Shown piece by piece: positions 1-8,269 of a DNA stretch of 64,000 bases. How positions within the stretch are numbered: position 1 is the first letter of the stretch; the number at the start of each line of letters is the position of its first letter. The notes below the pieces were generated by a model. The model worked only from the letters and a program-made list of their open reading frames with translations. It did not search any database and was not told the origin of the DNA. The DNA lies in the NCBI RefSeq assembly GCF_900169505.1, contig NZ_LT827021.1, positions 806,001 through 870,000 of the forward strand, read 5' to 3'. The DNA is from Arabiibacter massiliensis (GTDB lineage: Bacteria > Actinomycetota > Coriobacteriia > Coriobacteriales > Eggerthellaceae). Both the position numbers and the translations under genes were made by a program.

Positions 1-757
1 GATGGTGCGCCTCGAGCCAGTCGATGCGCTCGGCGAAGTCGTCGCGCGGCTCGCCATGCGACACGAACAGCCGCGAGCAGCCGAGCGCGCGCACCTTCGC
101 CAGGCTGTCGAGGTAGGCTTGCAGGGAGTCCGCGCCGTCGGGCGAGGGCGCGATGCCCGGCGAGATGACGAACAGCACGTGGTCGCCGCCGAACAGGATG
201 CCCGAGTCGGGCTCGAACAGCGCGAGGTGCCCCGGCGTATGGCCCGGCACCTCGATCACTTGGAAGCGGAAGCGGCCGACGGGCACCTCGTCGCCCTCCG
301 AGACGAACGTCGCGCGCACCCGCTCGGGGTCGAACAGCGGCGGCTCCACGGCATAGCGCGCGTAGCCCGAGGCGTCCGAAGCGCCCACGCCCTCCGCCAC
401 GAGCCGGCGGCGCGAGGCGTCGTAGGCCGTCGAGGCCCTCGAGGCGCGCACCGCGTCGAAGTCGACGGCGCTCATCAGCAGCGGCGCGCCCTCGGGCACG
501 ACGCGGTCGACGAGCCCCGCATGGTCGAGGTGCAGGTGCGTGAGGAAGAACGTCGCCCGCGCGCGGTCTACCCCCAGCTCGTCGAGGGCGGCGTCGAGCA
601 CGCCCGCCCCCTCGTCGGTGGGCGCGCCCGTGTCCACCACGAGCGCCTCGCCGCCGTCCATCACGACGAAGCAGTTCGTGGCGCTCGTGCTCACGTTGGC
701 GAAGGGAACCTTGATCTCGAACACATCGGGATTTGCATTGACCTGGGTGTATGACAT
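1..757 (-). CDS. MBL-fold metallo-hydrolase (partial, runs off left edge)
   Basis: This is a metallo-beta-lactamase-fold hydrolase of the glyoxalase II / RNase Z-like superfamily; the substrate cannot be told. The first 252 residues are visible and the C-terminus lies outside the window. The metal-binding motif THLHLDHAG is at residues 73-81, followed by PGHTPGH at 171-177, GGDH at 190-193 and SHGE near 233, so the di-metal site looks intact. The ATG at 757 is the first start after the ftsY stop, with a 10-bp gap, and is preceded only by a weak AGGG ribosome site. It is probably cotranscribed downstream of ftsY. Confidence 0.88.
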   Translation of the reverse strand, partial: MSYTQVNANPDVFEIKVPFANVSTSATNCFVVMDGGEALVVDTGAPTDEGAGVLDAALDELGVDRARATFFLTHLHLDHAGLVDRVVPEGAPLLMSAVDFDAVRASRASTAYDASRRRLVAEGVGASDASGYARYAVEPPLFDPERVRATFVSEGDEVPVGRFRFQVIEVPGHTPGHLALFEPDSGILFGGDHVLFVISPGIAPSPDGADSLQAYLDSLAKVRALGCSRLFVSHGEPRDDFAERIDWLEAHH

Positions 758-767
758 GGAGTCGGCC

Positions 768-1688
768 CTACCCGCGCTCGTCGAAGTCGCCGACGAGGGC
801 GCGGGCGAAGTCGTGGGCGTCGAAGTCCTTGAGGTCGTCGAGGCCCTCGCCCACGCCTATCTTGAGCACCGGCAGCTCCAGCTCGTGGCTCACGGCCAAC
901 GCGATGCCGCCCTTCGCCGTGCCGTCGAGCTTCGTGATGATCACGCCGTCCAGGTCGAGCGCTCGGTCGAACTCGCGCGCCTGCTGCAGGCCGTTCTGCC
1001 CGGTGGTGGCGTCGATCACGAGCACGGTGAACACGGGCAGCTGCGAGCGCTTGCGCACCACGTTCACCACCTTCTCGAGCTCGCGCATGAGGTCGGCCGA
1101 CGTGTGGAGGCGCCCCGCCGTGTCGATGAGCACGAGGTCGGTGCCTTGCGTCTCGGCGCGCTCGAGGGTGTCGTAGCACACGCTCGCCGGGTCGCTGCCG
1201 CGCTCGCGCGTGACCACCTCCACGCCGGCGCGGCGCGCCCACACCTCGAGCTGCTCGATAGCCGCCGCGCGGAACGTGTCGGCGCTGCCGAGGAGCACCG
1301 TGCGGCCCGCGTCCGTGGCCTCCTTGGCGAGCTTGCCCACCGTGGTGGTCTTGCCCGTGCCGTTGATGCCCACGAACAGCACCACAGCCGGCTCGCCGCC
1401 GAGCACATCCTCGCCGCCCGGCGTGAACGTGGCCGCTATCTGGTCGTTCAGCAGATCGAGCACCGCGTACGCGTCGGGAAGCGCGCGGCGCGTGGCCTGG
1501 TCGCGCAGGTTCTCCACGATCTCCGAGGCCGCCGCTCCCCCGATATCGGCCAGGATGAGCGTCTCCTCCAGGCCGTCCCAGAAGTCCTCGTCCAAGTCCG
1601 GCCCGCGGTCAAGCAGGACGTTCATCTGCTCCTTGAACTTGTCGCGCGAGCGGGACAGCCCCTCGCTGATCCTATCGAAAAATCCCAT
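768..1688 (-). CDS. ftsY: Signal recognition particle receptor FtsY
   Basis: FtsY is the SRP receptor GTPase that docks SRP-ribosome complexes at the inner membrane for cotranslational insertion. The 306-residue protein has the N domain at about 1-95 and the G domain after it. GINGTGKTTT (108-117) is the P-loop, DTAGR (189-193) the G3 motif and TKLDGTAKGG (252-261) the G4 region. The long acidic A domain of E. coli FtsY is absent, as in most Gram-positive bacteria. The ATG at 1688 follows an AAAGGAG ribosome site. In many actinobacteria ftsY directly follows smc; here about 2.1 kb with three other genes and repeats separates them. Confidence 0.96.
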   Translation of the reverse strand: MGFFDRISEGLSRSRDKFKEQMNVLLDRGPDLDEDFWDGLEETLILADIGGAAASEIVENLRDQATRRALPDAYAVLDLLNDQIAATFTPGGEDVLGGEPAVVLFVGINGTGKTTTVGKLAKEATDAGRTVLLGSADTFRAAAIEQLEVWARRAGVEVVTRERGSDPASVCYDTLERAETQGTDLVLIDTAGRLHTSADLMRELEKVVNVVRKRSQLPVFTVLVIDATTGQNGLQQAREFDRALDLDGVIITKLDGTAKGGIALAVSHELELPVLKIGVGEGLDDLKDFDAHDFARALVGDFDERG

Positions 1689-1789
1689 GCGGGCTCCTTT
1701 CTCAACAACCTGGAACAGTGTAGCGCAACGAAAGACCCGCGTCAGCGGCAGGGCGAGCCGAAACCGCAGCGTTCCCGCAAGTTCGAGAA

Positions 1790-1822
1790 TGTCCCAAATG
1801 GGGACTGTCCCCGTTTGGGACA
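1790..1822. repeat. Short palindrome, TGTCCC type
   Basis: Two 16-bp arms starting TGTCCCAAA and ending TTTGGGACA match at 15 of 16 positions around a 1-base centre. It sits between the DUF2812 gene end and the ftsY start. A degenerate relative lies at 52939-52970. It could act as a terminator-like hairpin, but no T-run follows it. Confidence 0.7.
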
Positions 1823-1828
1823 TCGGCG

Positions 1829-2386
1829 TCAGCGGCGCGGGTCGGCCTCCTGCTCGGCGCGGATCTTGCGTAAGGTGCGCGTGTACCCGACGAAAGGCAG
1901 GAACGAGAACACGAAGCCGGCGGCGAAGGCGATGCACGCCACGAGGCACGCCCACGATAAGAGCCCGTCGCCCCGAGCCGAGAACCGCGCCTCGAGCGCG
2001 AGGAGCGCCGCCGCGGCCAGCGCGCAGAGAAGCGCGGTCCACCCGAGGCCCTTGCGGCTCGCGGCGAGCGTCTCCGTCTGCGCGTCCTCGTCGGTGTACA
2101 ACGGGACGGTACCAGCCTCCGCGCGCACGATCTGCCAGCCGGGGCCCACGGCCACGCTCCGCCAGCCCCCGAGGCGGAAGATCTCCTCGGCCTCGGGCGA
2201 GAAGTCGCGCTGGTAGTCCACCGCGTAGTCGTAATCGTGCGGCTCTCCCTGCTCGAAGCGGTACAGGAGCGCCCGGTTGATCCCCGTCACGTGCCAGCCC
2301 TTCGCGCTCATCCGCTTGAGCATCGCCATGTCGTGGCCCGGCATGAGCACGAGGCCCCCGCACATCCTATAGGTCGTCTTCGCCAT
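1829..2386 (-). CDS. DUF2812 domain membrane protein
   Basis: This 185-residue protein resembles the DUF2812 family. The N-terminal 110 residues are a soluble domain beginning MAKTTYRM and containing the GWHVTGIN and DYDYAVDYQ segments typical of the family. Two hydrophobic segments near residues 118-137 and 147-167 should anchor it in the membrane. The start at 2386 lies 20 nt inside the upstream PadR gene, indicating translational coupling. DUF2812 genes are commonly found beside PadR regulators, and the pair may be a membrane stress or drug-sensing module. Its biochemical role is not known. Confidence 0.82.
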   Translation of the reverse strand: MAKTTYRMCGGLVLMPGHDMAMLKRMSAKGWHVTGINRALLYRFEQGEPHDYDYAVDYQRDFSPEAEEIFRLGGWRSVAVGPGWQIVRAEAGTVPLYTDEDAQTETLAASRKGLGWTALLCALAAAALLALEARFSARGDGLLSWACLVACIAFAAGFVFSFLPFVGYTRTLRKIRAEQEADPRR

Positions 2387-2720
2387 GGCCCTCCCCGTCC
2401 GTCTCGCCCAGCCGCGCCTGCGCAAAAGCGACCAGCCGCTTGCGCCGCTCGAAGTCGCGCTCGAGGACCGCGCGCCCTTCGGCGGTGGCCGCGTAGAGGA
2501 TGCGCTTCTCGTCCTCGGCGGTCTCCGCGATCCAGCCCGCGGCCTTGAGCTTCTTGAGCGTCGTGTACATGGTGGCCGGACCCACCTTCACCGCGCCGTC
2601 CGTGGACTCCTCGATGCTCTGCATGATCCGATAGCCGTGCACAGGCTCAAGCGTGGCCAGCAGGATCAGGAAGATGCTGTCGGACAGCTCCCCTGTCTCA
2701 TACGGGCTTGGCTTCGCCAT
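2367..2720 (-). CDS. PadR-family transcriptional regulator
   Basis: This is a 117-residue winged-helix regulator. The PadR signature is visible: ILLATLEPVHGYRIMQ at about 18-33, then GPATMYTTLKKL leading into the recognition helix and wing, followed by a helical dimerisation tail that is shorter than in long PadR proteins. The ATG at 2720 has an AAGGAG ribosome site. PadR proteins usually repress their own operon. The promoter just upstream overlaps an inverted repeat, which fits autoregulation of this gene and of the overlapping DUF2812 gene. Confidence 0.88.
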   Translation of the reverse strand: MAKPSPYETGELSDSIFLILLATLEPVHGYRIMQSIEESTDGAVKVGPATMYTTLKKLKAAGWIAETAEDEKRILYAATAEGRAVLERDFERRKRLVAFAQARLGETDGEGHGEDDL

Positions 2721-2732
2721 TTCGCTCCTTCT

Positions 2733-2777
2733 AGTATATCAATAATGGATACTATGCTACAATCATCCTGCTTGCAA
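2733..2777 (-). promoter_or_regulatory. padR promoter with overlapping inverted repeat
   Basis: On the minus strand TTGCAA (2772-2777) and TAGTAT (2749-2754) are spaced 17 bp, a good sigma-70-type promoter. The repeat AGTAT...ATACT (2733-2753, 11-bp centre) overlaps the -10 box and is a candidate PadR operator. Confidence 0.55.
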
Positions 2778-2833
2778 GCGGACACAATTTCAACTTCCCC
2801 ACTATACTCTATCTGGAAATGGAGCGTCTCATC

Positions 2834-3184
2834 ATGGCTAAAGAGCATTTGGAAGCGCCTGCAAGCGGGCAGGAGAAAGGCTGGTTCGAGCAGAGGAAAG
2901 ACCCTGAGCTGAGGAAACGGCAGGACGCGAGCTTCTTCCGGGTGATCACGTTGGTCATGCTGCCACTGACGTGGGCGGGTTTCTTTTACGCGCTGGTCAT
3001 GGGCAACGAGGGCAACATGAACAGCTACTCGCTCATGATCCTCTTCTTCTCGCTGCTGAACGCGGACGTGCTGGTCAAAGGCGAGAAGCTGTCAAACAAG
3101 GCGCTCGACGTGCTGGCGAAGGCCAACTGCGTGCTGTTCTTCATCTGGGCGCTGGCCAACATCGTCTACCTGCTGGTGAAGTAA
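2834..3184 (+). CDS. Small integral membrane protein
   Basis: This 116-residue protein is of unknown function. Residues 1-33 are charged and cytoplasmic-like. Hydrophobic helices follow at about 37-58, 64-82 and 97-115, with the basic loop KGEKLSNKALDVL between the last two. The ATG at 2834 is preferred because GGAG lies 9 nt upstream; an in-frame ATG at 2819 would add five residues without a ribosome site. A TATACT -10 box at 2803-2808 suggests transcription divergent from padR. The neighbouring PadR may control both directions. No known family is recognised. Confidence 0.72.
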   Translation: MAKEHLEAPASGQEKGWFEQRKDPELRKRQDASFFRVITLVMLPLTWAGFFYALVMGNEGNMNSYSLMILFFSLLNADVLVKGEKLSNKALDVLAKANCVLFFIWALANIVYLLVK

Positions 3185-3260
3185 GCGAGCCATCTTCGGT
3201 GGCGGGGAGCGCGACGCAACCCCGCCACCAGCCTTCTCAGCACAAATGTTCTGACTCCCC

Positions 3261-3602
3261 TTTGACGCACAAGAGCGGCGACCGTTTCCTCTTGCACGCG
3301 AATCGGACCTCTCATGTACAAAAAACCTCCGACGTGAAAGGCTCGGAGGCGCAAAAGGGCGGCCTTCGGCTCCCCGGAGCAGCAGCCCTCGGCGTTTTCC
3401 CAGGTCGCAAAACCCCGGCACGCGCACGGATCGCCGAGACCCTTTCACGTCGAGGATTTTCGTGTCGAGAGGGCTCGACCCGCTGTTAAACCAAGATTGA
3501 CACGCCGCATCTTGTCATCCTGAGCGATGTCAATCTTGGTTTAACAGCGGCGGGCTCGATTCGCGTGCATCCGCCCCCCGAAGCGCTTGATTGTGCGTCA
3601 AA
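3261..3602. repeat. Inverted-repeat element, copy A (interrupted)
   Basis: This copy is about 260 bp once a nested insertion is removed. The ends are TTTGACGCACAA and its complement. Arms of about 80 bp contain TGCACGCGAATCGG and CCTCCGACGTGAAAG, and surround a core with GGCTCCCCGGAGC and GGCGTTTTCCCAGGTCGC. It is highly similar to copy B at 24267-24525. Imperfect direct repeats TCAGCAC(AA/GG)ATGTT lie at 3237-3250 and 3610-3623, just outside the ends. The type is unknown; a MITE or a structured RNA gene are both possible. Confidence 0.8.
3471..3559. mobile_element. 73-bp palindromic insertion with 8-bp target duplication
   Basis: The direct repeat GGGCTCGA occurs at 3471-3478 and 3552-3559 and brackets a 73-bp segment. 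Inside it are perfect 23-bp inverted repeats (3480-3502 and 3528-3550) starting CCGCTGTTAAACC. The 25-bp centre contains TTGTCATCCTGAGCG, the core of the dispersed repeat found elsewhere in the window. It interrupts the right arm of copy A, and copy B shows the uninterrupted site. This is the structure of a non-autonomous transposable element; the mobilising enzyme is not in the window. Confidence 0.8.
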
Positions 3603-3619
3603 GGAAGAATCAGCACGGA

Positions 3620-3635
3620 TGTTTCACGTGAGGGC
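3620..3635. promoter_or_regulatory. Degenerate parS half-site
   Basis: The first 12 bases match the parS consensus (TGTTTCACGTGA), but the last four are GGGC instead of AACA. It sits just after the right end of copy A, exactly where a perfect parS follows copy B. It is probably a decayed site. Confidence 0.5.
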
Positions 3636-3660
3636 CAGAGTATACCGCTGGGCTAGAGCT

Positions 3661-3734
3661 GTGGCGCTTTCGGCTGGCGCCGCACGGGATCCTTCGACTC
3701 CGGCGACTTCGTCGCCTCCGCTCAGGATGACAAG
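3661..3734. repeat. Dispersed GGATCCTTCGACTC...GGATGACA repeat
   Basis: This is a half unit of the abundant palindromic repeat, reading GGATCCTTCGACTC then a small GGCGAC/GTCGCC hairpin and CTCAGGATGACAAG. It lies in the 633-bp gap between the small membrane gene and smc, which otherwise holds copy A and no gene. Confidence 0.85.
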
Positions 3735-3817
3735 ACGCGCAGGTTGAACCCTCCCCCTCCTGCTAGGGAGAAGCTCGAGCCCGGGCACGCCGAGCCGCCG
3801 TCCCGCAGGTCGAACCG

Positions 3818-6800
3818 CTATTCCGCGTGCCGCAAAGCGTGCTCGAGCTTCTGGCTGACCACCTTCGTCACGCCGTCGGACTGCATGGACACGCCGAACA
3901 GCACGTCGGCCATCTCCATCGTGCGCCGCTGGTGCGTGATCATGATGAGCTGCGTGGTATCGCGCAGCGTCTGCAGGTAGCCCGTGAGGCGCCGCAGGTT
4001 CGAGTCGTCGAGCGCGGCCTCCACCTCGTCGAGGATGTAGAACGGCGTCGTGCGGATGCGGTAGACCGCGAACAGGAGCGCGAGCGCCGTGAGCGACTTC
4101 TCGCCGCCGGACATGAGCATCATCTTCGTGATGCGCTTGCCGCGGGGCTGCGCCGTCACCTCCACGCCCGTGTTCTCCAGATCGTCGGGATCGGACAGCG
4201 AGAGCTCGGCCGAGCCGCCCGGGAACAGCACGGCGAAGATCTCGCGGAAGTTCGCGTCAACGGCCTCGTAGGTGCGGATGAAATCGTCCTTCATGCGCGC
4301 GTCGATGACGTGCACGATCTTCGAGAGCGCCCGTCGCGCGCCGTCGAGGTCGGCCAGCTGCGAGGCCAGGTAGTCGTAGCGCGCCTTGAGCGACTCGTAC
4401 TCCTCGGCGGCGTCGGGGTTGATGGTGCCCATGTTGGCGATGCGGCGGCGCAGCTTGAAGGCGGCGTCCTCCGTTGCCCCGCGGTCCTCCAGCTCGGGGA
4501 GCTCGAGGGCGCGCTCGAGCGGAGCGCCGCACTCGTGCACGATGGCGTTCACCGCGGCGTCCACCTGCACCTCGAGGCGGCCCTTGTCCACGCGGGCCGT
4601 CGACAGGCGGGCGTTCGCGTCGTCGTAGGCATCGTGGGCCGCGCGCGCGGCGGCGCGGGCCTCGTTCACGGCGCCGTGCAGCCCCGCCGAGGAGTCCTGC
4701 GCGGCCGTGGCCGCCTCCTCCAGGTCGCGCGTCCACTTCCGGGCGCTGGCCACGAGCTCCTCGAAGAGCGCGAGCAGAGGCTCGATGCGCTCTTGCGCCA
4801 CCGTCTTCCGGGCGAGCGCCTCGCGCGCCTCGGCATCGCTCGCGTCCACCGCCGCCAGGTCGCGGGCGCGGGCGTCCACGACGCGGGCGGTGTACGTCTC
4901 GCGCTCGGCGAGCGTGGCCGCCTTGAGCTTGGCCTCGGCCAGCGCGTCGCGCAGGCGCGCGGCCTCCTTGCGCAGCGGAACCACCGCCGCCTGCGCCTCC
5001 TCGAAGCGCGCGGCGCCCTGCTCGAGCGAGCCCTTGAGCTCCGCGAGCCGCGCCTCGAGCGCCTCCACCGACGGGCGGGCCTCGGCCACGGTGCGCTCGG
5101 CCTCGCCGCGCTGGCGCTCGATGTCCTCGAACTCGCGGCGCACGCTGGCGAGCTTCTCCTCGGCGCGGCGCGCCTCGGCGCGGGCGGAGTCGGTCTTGCC
5201 GCGCGCCTCGGCCAGCTCCTGCGACAGGCGCAGGCTCTCGCCCTGGGCGGCGCGCAGGGCCTCCTCGGCAGCCGCCGCAGCCTCCTCGGCAGCCGCGCGC
5301 GCCCCCTCGGCAGCATGCAGGCGCACCCGCAGGTCGTCGAGACGGCGGGCGCGGGCGAGCACGCCCTCGTCGCTCTCGGCCGCAGCGGCCCCCAGGACCG
5401 CCTTGCCGCTCGGCCATACGACGCAGCCCGAGCGCGTGACGAAGCGCGCGTCGACGCCGCCCCGCGCATGCGCCGCGAACGCCGCGTCCGCGTCGTCGCA
5501 CACCACCACGTCGCCGAGCAGGGCCTCAACAGCGGCGGCGTCCTCTTCGGCATACGAAAGCTCGTCCACGAGCGCCCGCCCCAACCCGGCCTCCGCGGCC
5601 GCGCGCGCAGGGCAGCCGCGCGAAGGCTCGCCCGCGCGGGGCACGAGCACCACCTCGCCCTGCTCGTCGCGCGCCGCGAGCGCCGCCGCGACGGCGTTCG
5701 CGCGGGCCGCGTCGTCCACGAGCAGCGCCGACACGTCGGCCCCCAGCAGGCGCTCCACCAGCTCCTCGAACCCTTCGGAAGCGCGCACCGCATGCGCGAT
5801 GGGCGCGAGGCGCACGTCCAGCTCCCCGGCGTTGTCCAAAAGCCACGCGCGCGCCGGCCCCGCCGCCGCGCCGGCCCGCTCGCGCTCCTCGAGCCCCTTG
5901 ATCTCCGACGCCAGAAGCGAGGCCGCGTCGCGCGCCTCGTCGAGCGTCCCTCGCGCGGACTCCCGCGCCCCGAGCGCCTCGCCCACGCGCTCGCGCGCGG
6001 CGCCCTCGGCCTCCGCAAGCGTCCCGAGCGCCGCCTCGGCACCCGCCGCCGCCTCGGCGAGCGAGGCCGCCTCGGCCTGCGCGCGCGAGAGCTGCAGCTC
6101 CAGCTCCTTGCCATGGCCCTCGATGAGCTTCACGTGCGCGAGCCCGCTCGCGAGCGCCTCCTGCGTGCTCGCCAGCTCGCGCCGCGCCGTCTCCTGCTCG
6201 CGCTCCCCCGACCGCTTCGCGCGCTCCAGCTCCTCCGCCTCGCGCTCGAGCGCGCGCCGGGCCTGGGAGTTCTCGGCCTGCTCGGCACTCAGGCGCTCAA
6301 CGGCCGCATCCGCCCCCTCGCGGTCGCGCCGCACCTCGGTAAGCTGCGCGGCCGCCTGCGCTCGATCGGCCTCGGCCTGGGTGCGCTTGGCCTTGTTCGA
6401 CTCCAGCGTCACGCGCAGCTCAGCCTCGTAGCCCTGCGCCGCGCGGCGCTTCTCGTGCAGAAGCAGCGTCGCGCCGTCGAAGCGCTCCACCGCCGAGGAC
6501 GCGCGCCGATGCTGCCGCGCGAGCTCCCCCGCGTCCACGCTCTCGCGGCGGATCTTCTCCTGCAGCTCCTCGGCCGCCGCCTCCGCCTTCGCGATGGCCG
6601 CGCGCCGCTCCTCGAGCTCCGCCAGAAGCGCCTGCTCGCGCGCCGACGCCTCGTCCCAGCCGCGCCGCAACGTGCGCAGGTCGTCCACCGCGAGCGTCAG
6701 GTTCAAATCCGCGAGCTCGGCGGCGAGGCCCTGGTAGGCCCGCGCGCGCTTCGCCTTGCGCTCGAGCGGCCCCAGCTGCCGCTCCACCTCGGCGGCCACG

Positions 6801-7378
6801 TCCTTCACGCGCGCCAGGTGCGCGTCCATCGCGGCCAGCTTGCGCTCGCTCTTCGCCTTGCGCTGCTTGTGCTTGAGCACGCCCGCGGCCTCCTCGATGA
6901 GCGCGCGGCGGTCTTCCGGCTTCGATTGCAGGATGGAGTCGAGCGACCCCTGCCCGATGATGGAGTGCGTGCCGGTGCCCAGCCCCGAGTCGTGCAGGAT
7001 GTCCAGCACGTCCATGCGGCGCGCGAGCGTGCCGTTGATCAGGTACTCGCTCTCGCCCGAGCGGTACATGCGCCGGGTGATGGCCACCTCGTCGTACTCC
7101 ACCGGCAGCGTGCCGTCGGAGTTGTCCAGCACCAGGTCCACCTCGGCGATGCCCACGCTCTTGCGCGCGGACGACCCCGCGAAGATGACGTCCTCCATGG
7201 CCTGGCCGCGCAGGTTCTTCGCATTGCGCTCGCCGAGCACCCACAGGACGGCGTCGGAGATGTTCGACTTGCCCGAGCCGTTCGGCCCCACCACGGCGGT
7301 GATGCCGGGCTCGAGCGTGAGCACGCTGCGGTCGGCGAACGACTTGAACCCCTTGAGGATGAGCGATTTCAGGTACAT
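3818..7378 (-). CDS. smc: Chromosome segregation ATPase SMC (condensin)
   Basis: This 1186-residue SMC has the expected length and layout. The N-terminal ATPase half has Walker A GPNGSGKS (31-38). A coiled coil runs to about 495, followed by a hinge at about 495-650, the return coiled coil, and the C-terminal half with the signature LMSGGEKSL and Walker B YILDEVEAALDD. SMC dimers with ScpA and ScpB extrude DNA loops and are loaded by ParB at parS. Both Scp genes (59.4-61.0 kb) and five parS sites are in this window. The gene is 6 bp downstream of rnc in the rpmF-plsX-rnc-smc order. Confidence 0.98.
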   Translation of the reverse strand: MYLKSLILKGFKSFADRSVLTLEPGITAVVGPNGSGKSNISDAVLWVLGERNAKNLRGQAMEDVIFAGSSARKSVGIAEVDLVLDNSDGTLPVEYDEVAITRRMYRSGESEYLINGTLARRMDVLDILHDSGLGTGTHSIIGQGSLDSILQSKPEDRRALIEEAAGVLKHKQRKAKSERKLAAMDAHLARVKDVAAEVERQLGPLERKAKRARAYQGLAAELADLNLTLAVDDLRTLRRGWDEASAREQALLAELEERRAAIAKAEAAAEELQEKIRRESVDAGELARQHRRASSAVERFDGATLLLHEKRRAAQGYEAELRVTLESNKAKRTQAEADRAQAAAQLTEVRRDREGADAAVERLSAEQAENSQARRALEREAEELERAKRSGEREQETARRELASTQEALASGLAHVKLIEGHGKELELQLSRAQAEAASLAEAAAGAEAALGTLAEAEGAARERVGEALGARESARGTLDEARDAASLLASEIKGLEERERAGAAAGPARAWLLDNAGELDVRLAPIAHAVRASEGFEELVERLLGADVSALLVDDAARANAVAAALAARDEQGEVVLVPRAGEPSRGCPARAAAEAGLGRALVDELSYAEEDAAAVEALLGDVVVCDDADAAFAAHARGGVDARFVTRSGCVVWPSGKAVLGAAAAESDEGVLARARRLDDLRVRLHAAEGARAAAEEAAAAAEEALRAAQGESLRLSQELAEARGKTDSARAEARRAEEKLASVRREFEDIERQRGEAERTVAEARPSVEALEARLAELKGSLEQGAARFEEAQAAVVPLRKEAARLRDALAEAKLKAATLAERETYTARVVDARARDLAAVDASDAEAREALARKTVAQERIEPLLALFEELVASARKWTRDLEEAATAAQDSSAGLHGAVNEARAAARAAHDAYDDANARLSTARVDKGRLEVQVDAAVNAIVHECGAPLERALELPELEDRGATEDAAFKLRRRIANMGTINPDAAEEYESLKARYDYLASQLADLDGARRALSKIVHVIDARMKDDFIRTYEAVDANFREIFAVLFPGGSAELSLSDPDDLENTGVEVTAQPRGKRITKMMLMSGGEKSLTALALLFAVYRIRTTPFYILDEVEAALDDSNLRRLTGYLQTLRDTTQLIMITHQRRTMEMADVLFGVSMQSDGVTKVVSQKLEHALRHAE

Positions 7379-7384
7379 CGGCGG

Positions 7385-8269
7385 CTATCCCTGCCTGTTG
7401 CGTTGCTTCGCGCGTTCGCGCTCGGACTTCTTGCGGGCCTTCTCCTCGGCGCGCGCGGCGGCCTTCTCGGCCTTCGCGAGCTTGGCGGCCTCGGCCTTCT
7501 CGGCGCGGGCCTCGCCGTCCACGCCCAGGCCGAAGAACTCGCCGAGGCGCGCGAGCGTGCTCTTGGCGGCCTGGCTCTCGGCCTCCTTCTTCGTGCGGCC
7601 CGTCCCGCGCGCGAGCCCCTGGCTGCCGGCGAACACCTGCGCCACGAACGTACGGTCGTGCGGCGGGCCCTGCGTCTCCACCAGCTTGTACGTGGGCGTG
7701 ATGCCGTCCTCCTGCAGCTTCTCCTGCAGCGCGCTCTTGGGGTTCTCGGGCTCGCGCGCCATGTCCACGGACATGCGCGGGATCAGCGTCTCGCGCACGA
7801 ACGCCGCGGCCGCCTCGATGCCGCCGTCCAGGTAGAGCGCGGCCACCACGGCCTCGTAGACGTTCTCGAGCGCCGAGTGCAGCCCGCGCCGACCCGTGCC
7901 CGTCTCCGACGAGCCGAACACGATGACGTCGGTGAACCCGAGCTTGTCGGCCACATCGGAGAGGCTCGCGCCCGACACGAGCGCCACCTTGATGCGCGTG
8001 AGGCCGCCCTCGTCCAGGTCGTGGAAGCGGTCGAAGGCGATGGAGGCCACGATGGCCCCGAGGATGCTGTCGCCCAGGAACTCGAGGCGCTCGTAGGAGT
8101 ACTTGACCGACTTGCCCTCGGTGGCCGAGGGGTGCGTGATGGCCGAGAGCAGCAGCTGCTCATGGGTGAAGCGATGGCCGAGGATCTCCTGGGCGCGGTC
8201 GAGCTTGCGCCGCTGCTCGTCGGTGAACGCCTCCTGCTCGGGGAACCGCGCGCTCAGCTCGCTCGTCAT
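7385..8269 (-). CDS. rnc: Ribonuclease III
   Basis: RNase III cleaves double-stranded RNA in rRNA and mRNA processing. The 294-residue product has the catalytic signature ERLEFLGDS (60-68) with the second acidic patch ENVYEAVVAALYLD (135-148). A double-stranded RNA-binding domain follows at about 176-245, with GTGRTKKEAESQAAK. A low-complexity tail of about 45 residues, rich in Lys, Ala, Glu and Arg (250-294), extends beyond the usual length and may add nonspecific RNA affinity. The start overlaps the plsX stop by 4 nt (ATGA), indicating coupling. Confidence 0.96.
   Translation of the reverse strand: MTSELSARFPEQEAFTDEQRRKLDRAQEILGHRFTHEQLLLSAITHPSATEGKSVKYSYERLEFLGDSILGAIVASIAFDRFHDLDEGGLTRIKVALVSGASLSDVADKLGFTDVIVFGSSETGTGRRGLHSALENVYEAVVAALYLDGGIEAAAAFVRETLIPRMSVDMAREPENPKSALQEKLQEDGITPTYKLVETQGPPHDRTFVAQVFAGSQGLARGTGRTKKEAESQAAKSTLARLGEFFGLGVDGEARAEKAEAAKLAKAEKAAARAEEKARKKSERERAKQRNRQG

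Noticed and set aside
3261..3602. Short ORFs inside the inverted-repeat element (for example Arg/Gly-rich frames with a VPGF.DLGKRRG segment)
   Set aside because: The same peptide appears in copies A and B only because the DNA is repeated. There is no ribosome site, the frame is broken by the nested insertion in A, and arm complementarity explains the conservation.
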